Assembly (NCBI RefSeq): GCF_003148665.1
Contig: NZ_QGGQ01000003.1
Span: 62,001-126,000, forward strand
Source of the DNA: Maribacter polysiphoniae
GTDB taxonomy: Bacteria; Bacteroidota; Bacteroidia; Flavobacteriales; Flavobacteriaceae
Reading direction: 5' to 3'
DNA length: 64,000 nucleotides
A program made the position numbers and the translations under genes. The notes beneath the pieces were generated by a model. That model was not told the DNA's origin and searched no databases. It saw only the letters and a program-made list of their open reading frames with translations. Below, in pieces: positions 38,983-47,522 of the stretch (position 1 is the stretch's first letter; each line of letters begins with the position of its first letter).

Positions 38983-39715
38983 AGTTTTCCAAGGTTTTAC
39001 GAAGGGACGTAAATTTATTTTCGGCCTTTGAATATTTGGCTTCATCTATGGGGAAATCCCCATACCATACATAGTCGTATAACCATGTGATGACACTGAA
39101 AGGTGTTTTTAGTTCATCTTTTTTCAATTCATTGATATAATCGTCGTTGGTTTTCTGGATTTCCCAAGTAATCAGTTCTTTTTTGCTCATCTGCTTAAGG
39201 ATCAACAGGTAATGGTAGCGAATGGCCAAGCGGTAATTCCTTTCGTTCAGCGCTTTTTGTATTAGTTGGTCTATATCTTCATTTTTGATAATATGTTCCT
39301 CTTCGGATAGGGATACCACGGCCTCATTGGACTTGGAATACAATAGCGCATTTGAATTTACATTCAGGAAGAACTTGATCAATAGAAAAAGAAGGATGCC
39401 TATTAGAATATATGGCAGTATACGCAGGAAAACAGCAAAAAAGCCAATGGCTTTTTCGGCCCCGAACAACCATTCAAAAAAACGACGGAAGAGGTTGCCG
39501 AGCCAAGTTGTGAAATTGTCCCACCAAGTTATGTCAGGCTCAACGACCTCATAATCGAAATCGGGATTGTTCCGGAAGGGCCCAAGGTCTTCCTCGGTAA
39601 TCCTTTGCACCTCTAACTCCCTATTGTCATATCGAAGCAAGGTAGTGTCTTGCTGCCCCAAAACAGGAGCGGCCGCTAGTACCATACAGATAATGAAGAA
39701 CAGCCTTTTAAGCAT
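38975..39715 (-). CDS. DUF4129-domain membrane protein
   Basis: Protein of 246 residues: signal peptide (VLAAAPVLGQQ), a short periplasmic part, a membrane helix near 92-113 (FLRILPYILIGILLFLLIKF) and a cytoplasmic DUF4129-like domain ending with WLYDYVWYGDFPIDEAKY. DUF4129 is often coupled with transglutaminase or MoxR modules. It overlaps the following DUF4350 gene by 8 bp (TATGCGTAA, with the ATG inside), a translational-coupling arrangement. Confidence 0.82.
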   Translation of the reverse strand: MLKRLFFIICMVLAAAPVLGQQDTTLLRYDNRELEVQRITEEDLGPFRNNPDFDYEVVEPDITWWDNFTTWLGNLFRRFFEWLFGAEKAIGFFAVFLRILPYILIGILLFLLIKFFLNVNSNALLYSKSNEAVVSLSEEEHIIKNEDIDQLIQKALNERNYRLAIRYHYLLILKQMSKKELITWEIQKTNDDYINELKKDELKTPFSVITWLYDYVWYGDFPIDEAKYSKAENKFTSLRKTLENYA

Positions 39716-39785
39716 GGTCGGGTGTTGTTCTTGGGTGTAAATTCAAAAAGGGGCTATCCACAGGTGTTTTTTAATTTACATTTGA

Positions 39786-40661
39786 TTATTCCTCGTTGGT
39801 TTTCCCTAAGTTCTGAATGCGTTCAAAGGTGCCGGTAAAGTTCTTTTTTTCGTTGAGGTTAAAGAAGATAAAGGCACCGGCAATAATAGAGATGGTATTC
39901 AAAAGCATTTGGGCCAAGGTACTAATCATATATAGGATGATATACACCGGATCCACAAAACCGGAGTTTACGTCCAAGGCATCCATTTCACCGGAAAAAA
40001 TACCCATACTTGCAATCTGGTATATTTGGGCAGGCAAACTAAAGGCATACCCTGCAACCCCTACGATGATACCTACAACCAAAAGTGTGGCGAAGGTCAT
40101 CCACCATTCGTCCTTTACCAGGTTGAAGCCATAACTGAAAGATTCCCCAACACTTTTGTTCATAAAGATCATTATGCTAAAGGATAGTGAAAGGGGTACG
40201 GCCAAGTAGATACCGGGAAGGAAACAACAGATAAATCCCACCACGATGGATAATACCACGATGATTCCCAAACCTATAAAACTCCATAATGAATCATAGA
40301 CTTCCCTTCTTATTTTGTCAAAGTCGGTCTGTCCTTGAAGTTCTGTATAGGATTTTATATAGTGCAATACGGTAGATTGTGAAACGGCATAAACCAAAAT
40401 CATGGCTACCAAGAAAACGAGGCCACTGATCAACATGGTGACACCACTAACAAGCGAACCCGAACTGGATCCTATGTTCAAGACCGAACTGAAGGAATAA
40501 AGATAAAACCCTACGGCGATCAACATGATCAAAAGATAGGGGGCAACGATCTTAAAGTAGGTGGCGATAAAAGGTTTGAACTGTGATCTAAGAAAAGCAA
40601 AGGTGTCTGAAAGGATCTCACCTAATTCACGCTGTTTCTTAAAATGGATATAATTATTCAT
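39786..40661 (-). CDS. Multi-pass membrane protein of the MoxR cluster, unknown
   Basis: Hydrophobic protein of 291 residues with about six membrane helices: helix 1 near 33-52, others at about 73-94, 125-150, 150-170, 190-213 and 245-270. I do not recognise a named domain with certainty; similar proteins in this position are annotated as DUF4013 or glycerophosphodiester-type membrane domains. It overlaps the SpoIIM-like gene upstream by 8 bp and ends 71 bp before the DUF4129 gene, so it is a fixed cluster member, possibly helping to assemble the membrane complex. Confidence 0.7.
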   Translation of the reverse strand: MNNYIHFKKQRELGEILSDTFAFLRSQFKPFIATYFKIVAPYLLIMLIAVGFYLYSFSSVLNIGSSSGSLVSGVTMLISGLVFLVAMILVYAVSQSTVLHYIKSYTELQGQTDFDKIRREVYDSLWSFIGLGIIVVLSIVVGFICCFLPGIYLAVPLSLSFSIMIFMNKSVGESFSYGFNLVKDEWWMTFATLLVVGIIVGVAGYAFSLPAQIYQIASMGIFSGEMDALDVNSGFVDPVYIILYMISTLAQMLLNTISIIAGAFIFFNLNEKKNFTGTFERIQNLGKTNEE

Positions 40662-41619
40662 TTTGGTTGGGTTTTGAATGTAATTGATATGGGTATATAA
40701 CGTAATAAAATAGAATTAGTGCCAAAGAAGTTAAAATGATCAATATGGCCAACCAATCGGGCATTTCGGTATGTCGGGTCACAAAACCCTCCAAGAACCC
40801 CGCGATGATAAAAAAGGGAAAGGTACTCAACATGATTTTAAGTCCGTTCTTAACCCCTCTCTTAAAAGATTCCAACCGGGTGTAAGTCCCTGGGAACAGC
40901 ATGCCGTTGGCAAGAACCAATCCTGCACAGCCCGCGATAATAATGACCGAGATTTCGATGGTCCCATGGATCCAAATGGTGCGTGCGGATTCCCATAGCA
41001 ATCCTTTTTCGTAAAAGAAATATTGAAAACTACCCAACATAATCCCATTTTGCATCATGATCCATAAGGTTCCTATGCCCAGCATGATCCCGTAGGCAAA
41101 GGCCATCATGGCTACTCGAATGTTGTTGATGGTGATTCCCATGAACATATTGAATTCCCCCATTTCCTTATAAACGGCCATGGGATCCCCTTTCCCAATG
41201 TTATCCATAGTCATATTCACGTATCCATCACCAAGAATGGAGCGCACAAAATCCCCCTCATTGGCAGCCGAGAAAGCCCCGACCAATGTAAAGAAGGTGA
41301 AAACCAGAAAGGCGATCAAAAGCTCTCTTTGGTGGTGATAGAATAGGGTAGGGAATTCCGTTTTCCAAAATGAAATTATACGGTTCTTGGGTTCTTTTTT
41401 GGTTTTGTAGATCTTTTGGTGGGCCTGGGATGCGAGTGTGTTGAGGTAGAATTCCGTATTGCTGCCAGCATAAAATGTTTTGGCATAACTTAAATGATCC
41501 GTTATTTCAATGTAGAGATTGGACAATACATCAGGTGCTATCTTCGTTTTGTTCGACAGGGCGTTTTCAAAAGTTATCCATTTGTCTTTATTTTGCTTAA
41601 CAAAGGCGGCCTCTCGCAT
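40654..41619 (-). CDS. SpoIIM-family (DUF95) membrane protein
   Basis: Membrane protein of 321 residues named after the sporulation protein but common in non-sporulating bacteria. It has a soluble N-terminal part (about 1-95) and about five or six helices, with the family segment NNIRVAMMAFAYGIMLGIGT and HGTIEISVIIIAGCAGL. It is the first gene of the minus-strand cluster and is divergent, by 33 bp, from an RDD gene; this pairing is a familiar Bacteroidota arrangement. A role in membrane protein or envelope homeostasis is an inference. Confidence 0.85.
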   Translation of the reverse strand: MREAAFVKQNKDKWITFENALSNKTKIAPDVLSNLYIEITDHLSYAKTFYAGSNTEFYLNTLASQAHQKIYKTKKEPKNRIISFWKTEFPTLFYHHQRELLIAFLVFTFFTLVGAFSAANEGDFVRSILGDGYVNMTMDNIGKGDPMAVYKEMGEFNMFMGITINNIRVAMMAFAYGIMLGIGTLWIMMQNGIMLGSFQYFFYEKGLLWESARTIWIHGTIEISVIIIAGCAGLVLANGMLFPGTYTRLESFKRGVKNGLKIMLSTFPFFIIAGFLEGFVTRHTEMPDWLAILIILTSLALILFYYVIYPYQLHSKPNQNE

Positions 41620-41652
41620 TTAATACCGGATTTTATCCAAAGGAACTAAAAT

Positions 41653-42369
41653 ATGGAACAATTTCAAATAGAAACTGCCCAAAATATAAGTATAAGTCAA
41701 AATACGGCCAACTTGGGAGACCGCATGTTGGCCTATCTGATCGATAGTTTTGTGATCATGGCCTATACGATATTGATGATTATAATGCTCATTAGCATGG
41801 ACATTGATATGGAGGATATGTGGGCCCTATACATGCTCATGGGTTTACCGGCGTTTTTATACTATCTTTTATTGGAAACCTTTATGGATGGCAAAACCAT
41901 TGGTAAGGGGTTGATGAAAATACGGGTAGTGAAATTGGACGGCTCCAAACCGGGATTTTCCAGTTATTTCATTCGGTGGATCCTTCGTGTCATTGATGTT
42001 ACCATAACCTCTGGGGGGTTGGCGGTCTTAACGATTTTGATTCGTGGCAATGGTCAACGTGTCGGGGATATTGCGGCAGGGACAACGGTCATCAGTGAAA
42101 AGAAACGGGTAGGATTGCAAGACACCCTGTTACGGGAATTCCCCGAGGATTATGCACCCAAATATCCCCAGGTTACGATTTTTGAGGATAGGGAAATGCA
42201 GACAATCAAGGAATTGTACGACCAGGCAAGAAGGAATGGAAATCACCAAGTCATTCTATCCTTAAGCAATCAGATCAAGAAAGTGACCCAGATTACAACA
42301 GCGGAAAAACCTCTCGATTTTGTGGACACCGTAATTAAGGATTACAGTTATTATACCCAGCAACTTTAG
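41653..42369 (+). CDS. RDD-family membrane protein
   Basis: Protein of 238 residues. The RDD domain (about 15-150) has the Arg and Asp signatures in LGDRMLAYLIDSFVIM and three membrane helices (about 29-50, 56-75, 110-133), with the conserved KTIGKGLMKIRVV loop. A soluble C-terminal tail of about 80 residues follows. RDD proteins are linked to ion exchange or transport, without a firm function. The gene is divergent from the SpoIIM-like gene with only 33 bp between the starts, so the two promoters must overlap or lie inside coding sequence. Confidence 0.85.
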   Translation: MEQFQIETAQNISISQNTANLGDRMLAYLIDSFVIMAYTILMIIMLISMDIDMEDMWALYMLMGLPAFLYYLLLETFMDGKTIGKGLMKIRVVKLDGSKPGFSSYFIRWILRVIDVTITSGGLAVLTILIRGNGQRVGDIAAGTTVISEKKRVGLQDTLLREFPEDYAPKYPQVTIFEDREMQTIKELYDQARRNGNHQVILSLSNQIKKVTQITTAEKPLDFVDTVIKDYSYYTQQL

Positions 42370-42463
42370 CCTCCAAAAGAGCTTTCCAGTATTCCTTTGT
42401 CCTTTAAATACTTAGGTAATTTTTTTACCTAAAAATATTTAAAAATAGTTCAGTGCAATTACA

Positions 42464-42471
42464 TACTTTTG
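42464..42471 (+). promoter_or_regulatory. -7 promoter element of the TRIC gene
   Basis: TACTTTTG fits TAnnTTTG, 20 bp before the ATG. A TTTA 22 bp upstream is the best -33 candidate. Confidence 0.45.
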
Positions 42472-42490
42472 CGCTCCAAATTATTTTTTG

Positions 42491-43102
42491 ATGCTTTATT
42501 TGATTATTGATATTTTAGGTGCGGCAGCTTTCGCCATTTCTGGGGTTTTGGTGGCCATGGAAAAGAAGCTCGATTTGTTCGGGGTGCTTATCATTGCCTT
42601 TGTGACGGCTACTGGTGGTGGTACCCTTCGTGATGTGCTTATTGGGAATAAGCCTGTGTTCTGGATGCTGAATCCCATCTATCTCTTTACGATATTGGGG
42701 GCGGTCATATTGGCGATATTGTTCGTAAACCAATTGAAATATTTAAGGAAAACGCTTTTTTTGTTCGATACCATCGGTATAGGATTGTTTACCATGGTAG
42801 GTATAGAAAAGGGACTTGAAGCCGAATTGGCACCACCTATATGTATTATCCTTGGAACCATAACTGCCTCATTTGGAGGGGTGATTCGGGATATCCTCTG
42901 TAATGAGATTCCAGTAATATTCCAAAAGGAAATCTATGCTACAGCCTGTATTTTGGGCGGGGTGTCGTATTTTTTATTGGCTATGACCCCAATCGATTCC
43001 GCGTATTCCTATATCGTTGCTATTATGATAGTTATTGTATTCCGTTTATTGGCCGTAAAGTTTCATATTGCCTTACCGAATATTTATAAGGTGAAGAAGT
43101 AG
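42491..43102 (+). CDS. Trimeric intracellular cation (TRIC) channel family protein
   Basis: Membrane protein of 203 residues of the UPF0126/TRIC family, with seven helices in an internal repeat. The duplicated glycine-arginine motifs GGGTLRDVLIGNKPVFW and FGGVIRDILCNEIPVIF are the hallmark. TRIC channels pass potassium and other cations; some bacterial members may carry glycine. I start at the ATG at 42491 (MLYLIIDILGA); a TTG one codon earlier is also open. A -7 element lies 20 bp upstream, and a heptamer array begins 25 bp downstream of the stop. Confidence 0.9.
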   Translation: MLYLIIDILGAAAFAISGVLVAMEKKLDLFGVLIIAFVTATGGGTLRDVLIGNKPVFWMLNPIYLFTILGAVILAILFVNQLKYLRKTLFLFDTIGIGLFTMVGIEKGLEAELAPPICIILGTITASFGGVIRDILCNEIPVIFQKEIYATACILGGVSYFLLAMTPIDSAYSYIVAIMIVIVFRLLAVKFHIALPNIYKVKK

Positions 43103-43127
43103 CAAGGGAAAGGTGAATTCTAAATTT

Positions 43128-44085
43128 CAATTAACAATTAACAATTAACAATTAACAATTAACAATTAGCAAATCTCAAATTCCGAAGGTCAAGTGGGGA
43201 GTTATGAGGGATAAGTTATGAGGGATAAGTTATAAGTGGGAAGTTATTAGTGGGGAGTTATAAGTTAAAAGTTTTTTGTTCATAGCAGTAAGCAGTAAGC
43301 AGTAAGCAGTGGACAGTAAGCAGTGGACAGTAAGCAGTGAACAATGAATAGCGAATAGCGAATAGCGATTAGCGATCAGCCAATAGCCAGTAGCCAGTAG
43401 CCAGTAGCCAGTAGCCAGTAGCCAGTAGCAAGTAGCTAAAAGCCAAGTGGGGAGTTATTAGTTAAAAGTTTTTTGTTCATAGCAGTAAGCAGTAAGCAGT
43501 AAGCAGTGGACAGTAAGCAGTGGACAGTAAGCAGTGAACAATGAATAGCGAATAGCGAATAGCGATTAGCGATCAGCCAATAGCCAGTAGCCAGTAGCCA
43601 GTAGCCAGTAGCCAGTAGCCAGTAGCAAGTAGCTAAAAGCCAAGTGGGGAGTTATTAGTTAAAAGTTTTTTGTTCATAGCAGTAAGCAGTAAGCAGTAAG
43701 CAGTAAGCAGTAGGCATTAGGCAGTAGGCAGTAGACAGTAAGCAGTGAACAATGAATAGCGAATAGCGATTAGCGATCAGCCAAAAGCCAAGTTGGAAGT
43801 TATAAGTTGGAAGTTATAAGTGGGGAGTTATTAGTTAAAAGTTTTTTGTTCATAGCAGTAAGCAGTAAGCAGTAAGCAGTAAGCAGTGAACAATGAATAG
43901 CGAATAGCGATTAGCGATCAGCCAAAAGTCAAGTTGGAAGTTATAAGTTAAAAGTTTTTTTGAACAGTGGACAGTAAGCAGTGGACAGTAAGCAGTGAAC
44001 AATGAATAGCGAATAGCGAATAGCCATTAGCGAAGAGCCAATTGTACATTGTACATTGTTTATTGCCAATTGCCAATTGTCCAAT
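43128..44085 (+). repeat. Heptanucleotide array 2 with 197-bp higher-order repeats
   Basis: About 960 bp filling the gap between the convergent TRIC and cyclophilin genes. It opens with six exact acaatta units, then 7-nt RCARTNN units (gcagtaa, gcagtgg, acagtaa) and agccagt/agcgaat variants. A spacer with gttaaaagttttttgttcat recurs at 43271, 43468, 43665, 43841 and 43954. The first two 197-bp units are identical as far as I can read. The last about 45 bp (44041-44085) hold the heptamers in the opposite orientation. Confidence 0.92.
43271..43664 (+). repeat. Two identical 197-bp tandem units
   Basis: Units 43271-43467 and 43468-43664 read the same base for base by eye. Later units shorten to 176 and 113 bp by loss of heptamers, while the AT-rich spacer is kept. 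Confidence 0.85.
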
Positions 44086-44087
44086 GT

Positions 44088-44792
44088 TCACTTCACCACT
44101 TCCGCCTTGGTAATGTAAATGTTCTGAAACGGCCAATCGCCCTTTCCGACACGTTGCGCATTGATTTTGTCAACGACATCCATACCTTCGATTACTTTTC
44201 CGAATGGTGTGTATTCCCCATCCAAATGGTAAGATCCCGGTTTGGTGACCACAATGAAGAATTCATAGGGAGAGGCCAACATATGTGGATTATCCACTTC
44301 ACTGCTGGGCATGGAAATGGTACCTCGATGATGTTTGTATCCTTTCTTGGCATCAGGTGGTAGTAGATACCTGCCAATAGCACTACGCTTTTGGGCTGTG
44401 GCCTTATCATCGGAATTACCACCCTGAATAATGAAATTCTTCACCACACGGTGAAACTGGGTATTATCGAAATAGCCTTTTTTGGTCAAGTAGATGAAGT
44501 TCGCTTTGTGGTAAGGGACATCATCGTACAACTGAACCGTGAAACTTCCGAGGGTGGTCGTGATCCTTACCTTGTCATCTTTAAGGGTCTTATTGTAATT
44601 AAAGAAGAAGTCTATGGCGTTTTCATCGGTCAGTTTAAAAGGTTCTTCCTCTTTTTGTATTTCTTCTTTTGGTGCTACGGAATCCTGTGTTACAATTGTT
44701 ACTTTTTCAGTGGTAGGTTTAGGTTCTTCCTTACAGGCAACCAAAAATATAAGTAGTAATATTGTAGTGGAATAGAATTTTTTGGATATCAT
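44088..44792 (-). CDS. Cyclophilin-type peptidyl-prolyl isomerase lipoprotein
   Basis: Lipoprotein of 234 residues (lipobox LIFLVACK), acting in the periplasm or outer membrane to speed prolyl isomerisation during folding. The cyclophilin domain (about 70-230) shows VPYHKANFIYLTKKGYFDNT, then FHRVVKNFIIQGG with the catalytic Arg, and a middle part with an insertion (LPPDAKKGYKHHRGTISM) that some Bacteroidota members carry. Its ATG shares two bases with that of the divergent Nudix gene. It ends 3 bp after heptamer array 2. Confidence 0.9.
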   Translation of the reverse strand: MISKKFYSTTILLLIFLVACKEEPKPTTEKVTIVTQDSVAPKEEIQKEEEPFKLTDENAIDFFFNYNKTLKDDKVRITTTLGSFTVQLYDDVPYHKANFIYLTKKGYFDNTQFHRVVKNFIIQGGNSDDKATAQKRSAIGRYLLPPDAKKGYKHHRGTISMPSSEVDNPHMLASPYEFFIVVTKPGSYHLDGEYTPFGKVIEGMDVVDKINAQRVGKGDWPFQNIYITKAEVVK

Positions 44793-45432
44793 GAATTTTG
44801 ATGATTTTGCCTTACGTAGTTCAAAAATAAAAAATCTGCCCTTACCGGGTAGCGCTTCCCACTATAAAATGGCCCCTTCAATTCGATTAAAGGAGTTGGA
44901 AGCCGGTGAAATTAAAAAACAAAATGCAAGAAAAGCCGCTGTATTGGCCTTGTTCTACCCGGATCAGCGAAGTCTTACCCATTTACTGTTGATCCTTCGT
45001 AAGACCTATGAGGGTGTACATTCAAACCAAATAGGATTCCCCGGGGGGAAGACCGAAAAAGAGGATACTGATATTTTGCATACCGCATTGCGGGAAACAT
45101 ATGAGGAAGTAGGCGTGCCTCCCGAAAAGGTATCGATCATTAAATCATTGAGTGAAATCTATATTCCGCCCAGTAATTTTGAGGTAAAACCGTTTATGGG
45201 ACTCATGTCGAATCCCTGTCCCTTTATCCTGCAGGAGTCCGAGGTAGAAGCATTGGTAGAGGTGCCTTTGATCGATTTTATGGATGATTCCAAGGTATTC
45301 ACCCAAAAATTATCGACATCTTATGCAAAAAACATGGATGTACCCGCCTTTAAATTAAATGGTTACACCGTTTGGGGGGCAACAGCAATGATGCTGAACG
45401 AAATCAAGGAGCTTTTGAGGCAGGTTTTATAA
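44791..45432 (+). CDS. Nudix hydrolase, CoA-pyrophosphatase type
   Basis: Protein of 213 residues. The Nudix box reads GGKTEKEDTDILHTALRET then YEEVG, with the upstream LILRKTYEGVHSNQIGFPGG matching the CoA-pyrophosphatase (UPF0035) signature. Such enzymes cut CoA and its esters to 4'-phosphopantetheine and adenosine 3',5'-bisphosphate. I start at the ATG at 44791 rather than a TTG three codons earlier. The start codon overlaps that of the divergent cyclophilin gene, so its leader is complementary to cyclophilin coding sequence. The acyltransferase gene begins 24 bp downstream, which suggests a small lipid/CoA operon. Confidence 0.88.
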   Translation: MNFDDFALRSSKIKNLPLPGSASHYKMAPSIRLKELEAGEIKKQNARKAAVLALFYPDQRSLTHLLLILRKTYEGVHSNQIGFPGGKTEKEDTDILHTALRETYEEVGVPPEKVSIIKSLSEIYIPPSNFEVKPFMGLMSNPCPFILQESEVEALVEVPLIDFMDDSKVFTQKLSTSYAKNMDVPAFKLNGYTVWGATAMMLNEIKELLRQVL

Positions 45433-45456
45433 TGCTTATTTTGTAGTTTTGTAGTT

Positions 45457-46272
45457 ATGGGTATATTCAAAAAAAATCCTTTTGGCCATATTCTTTTTAT
45501 AAAAAGATGGCTAATCCGTATTTTGGGTGTATTCACCCACCAACGTTATAAAGGCTTCAATACTTTGGAGATCGAGGGTTCTGAAATTATCAGGAATCTA
45601 CCGGATAAAAATGTACTTTTTGTCAGTAACCACCAAACGTATTTCGCCGATGTCGTTGCCATGTTCCATGTATTCAATGCCAGTTTAAGCGGTAGGGATG
45701 ATTCCCTAAAGAATGTAGGTTACCTATGGAATCCCAAATTGAACGTGTATTATGTGGCGGCAGCGGAGACCATGAAGAAAAGTCTGTTGACCAAGATTTT
45801 CGCTTATGCCGGATCGATCAGTGTAGAACGTACCTGGCGCTCCGAAGGCAAGGATGTGAAGCGCCAAGTAAAGATGAGCGATATCTCGAATATCGGTAGG
45901 GCACTAAGCGACGGTTGGGTCATTACCTTTCCACAAGGGACCACCACACCTTGGAAACCACTTCGAAAAGGTACGGCCCATATCATAAAAAAATACAAAC
46001 CGGTTGTGGTACCTGTTGTTATCGATGGCTTTAGACGCTCTTTCGACAAGAAAGGCCTTCGGGTCAAGAAAAAGGGTATCCTACAGAATATGGTGATTAA
46101 GGAGCCTTTGGATATCGATTATGAAAATGAATCGTTTGATGCGATCATTGAAAAATTGGAATATGCCATAGAGCAACACCCTTCTTTCTTAAAGGTAATC
46201 TCCCAAAAAGATCTGCTGGCCTTGGAAGAAGAGAATGAACTACGTAGATTTCGCAATAGTAAGAAAATCTAA
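45457..46272 (+). CDS. PlsC-family 1-acyl-glycerophosphate acyltransferase
   Basis: Protein of 271 residues that acylates lysophosphatidic acid or a similar lipid at the membrane. Motif 1 is SNHQTYFADV: the His and Asp are separated by five residues, against four in the classical NHxxxxD, an unusual feature unless the register shifts. Motif 3 is FPQGTTTPWKPLRKGTAHI, and the last motif is VVPVVIDGFRRSF. It follows the Nudix gene by 24 bp and overlaps the convergent membrane-protein gene by 4 bp. The acceptor lipid is not known. Confidence 0.85.
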   Translation: MGIFKKNPFGHILFIKRWLIRILGVFTHQRYKGFNTLEIEGSEIIRNLPDKNVLFVSNHQTYFADVVAMFHVFNASLSGRDDSLKNVGYLWNPKLNVYYVAAAETMKKSLLTKIFAYAGSISVERTWRSEGKDVKRQVKMSDISNIGRALSDGWVITFPQGTTTPWKPLRKGTAHIIKKYKPVVVPVVIDGFRRSFDKKGLRVKKKGILQNMVIKEPLDIDYENESFDAIIEKLEYAIEQHPSFLKVISQKDLLALEEENELRRFRNSKKI

Positions 46273-46919
46273 ACCTCCAATTGTTTCAGTTCCTTGTAAT
46301 TCCTTTTGAGCTTTCGTAACAATAATCCGTAGAGCAGGAAGTAGATTCCGGCAATAAAAGCAGTAAAGACAACCGCTCCAATAGATAGGATCCATATTGT
46401 CGTAGTCCTGATTTTTTCCAAAGGAATTTCCTTGCTTTTTTCAGCGACACCATCGAAAGCCAGTAAAACTTCATCACTTAAATAGATGCCGACGATGAAC
46501 AATGCGAAAAAAACAAGACTCATTGTAAGACAGAAAATGATATAGTGTTTAACTGTTTTTCTTGTTTTGATTATTTGTCGCATTAAATTTTTAGCACTAT
46601 CCAAGATTGAAATTTCCTTATACCTTCGGTAGAATTGAAAGATAAAATAAAGAACAACCGCATAATAGAATACATTAAATACAATATAAATCGTATTGAA
46701 CCCGCCTGCATCGTGTAATAAGGGATTTTTCCTAAATGAGGGGGATAGGTAGATTAAATTGGGCAATGAAATCTCTAGAATACTGATAATCAAAATCCAT
46801 CGCACGATAGAGGAAGATCTCTTCCATATCATATTATGAATTTGGTCAAAGGACAATTTAGGAAGATGCTCTTCCCTTTTCTGCCAATCTTTTTTTAATA
46901 AATCGAGTTCGTCAATCAT
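46269..46919 (-). CDS. Membrane protein paired with an ECF sigma factor, possibly anti-sigma
   Basis: Protein of 216 residues with a soluble N-terminal 35 residues (MIDELDLLKKDWQKREEHLP) and four membrane helices at about 37-58, 75-98, 127-148 and 175-205. It has no recognised zinc anti-sigma motif (HxxxCxxC absent). The gene starts 6 bp after the stop of the sigma-factor gene, and such a membrane partner is common in Flavobacteriia, so control of the sigma factor is plausible but unproven. Its 3' end overlaps the acyltransferase end by 4 bp. Confidence 0.65.
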   Translation of the reverse strand: MIDELDLLKKDWQKREEHLPKLSFDQIHNMIWKRSSSIVRWILIISILEISLPNLIYLSPSFRKNPLLHDAGGFNTIYIVFNVFYYAVVLYFIFQFYRRYKEISILDSAKNLMRQIIKTRKTVKHYIIFCLTMSLVFFALFIVGIYLSDEVLLAFDGVAEKSKEIPLEKIRTTTIWILSIGAVVFTAFIAGIYFLLYGLLLRKLKRNYKELKQLEV

Positions 46920-46925
46920 ATATCG

Positions 46926-47420
46926 TCATGGATTCAATATGGTTCTTAATTTCTTTTTTATCCTGTTCATCTTCACTCTCGCATTCACCTCGGTAATACC
47001 CAGGGTTTCCGCAATCTCCCTATAATCCTTGTCTTCCAGGTACAGGAAGACCAACGCTTTTTCTATATCTCCCAACTGCTTTACAGCGGCATACATGAGT
47101 TTCAGTTGTTCCTCTTCCTGGGGATCGTACTCATTGGCCGTTATTTTGTAAATGACCGAGTCATAATCCTGTGTCCGTATACTTCTTTTGGATTTTCGGT
47201 ATAGTGTGATCGCTGTATTCAGCGCAACCCGGTACATCCAAGTACTGAATTTTGATTCTCCCCGAAATTTCGGGTACGCCTTCCATAGCTGTATGGTTAT
47301 TTCTTGGAACAGATCATTGTGTGAATGCCTGTCGTTGGTGTACAGGGTGCAGACCTTATGAACAATATTCTGATTGTTCTCAAGTTCCGTCACAAATTGA
47401 TGCTCCAGTTTTTTATTCAC
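46926..47420 (-). CDS. ECF-type RNA polymerase sigma factor
   Basis: Sigma-70 family protein of 164 residues with region 2 (about 18-85; HNDLFQEITIQLWKAYPKFRG, STWMYRVALNTAI) and region 4 (about 105-160; LVFLYLEDKDYREIAETLGI, then ARVKMNRIKKKLR). Regions 1 and 3 are missing, as in extracytoplasmic-function sigma factors. It is co-transcribed with the membrane protein 6 bp downstream. The promoter motif it serves is unknown. Confidence 0.93.
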   Translation of the reverse strand: MNKKLEHQFVTELENNQNIVHKVCTLYTNDRHSHNDLFQEITIQLWKAYPKFRGESKFSTWMYRVALNTAITLYRKSKRSIRTQDYDSVIYKITANEYDPQEEEQLKLMYAAVKQLGDIEKALVFLYLEDKDYREIAETLGITEVNARVKMNRIKKKLRTILNP

Positions 47421-47522
47421 GATTTTGTTTGGTGGTTGTTACGTTATAAGTAGTACGTTTTACAAAAATGTTACACTTTGGTCAGAAAAAAAAGGATTTA
47501 GACCAAAAGGATGGGTGAACGG

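Noticed and set aside
43128-44085. Possible CRISPR array because of regular repeats
   Set aside because: There are no unique spacers between constant repeats of 25-40 bp; the spacing comes from tandem 197-bp units and 7-nt repeats, and no cas gene is present.
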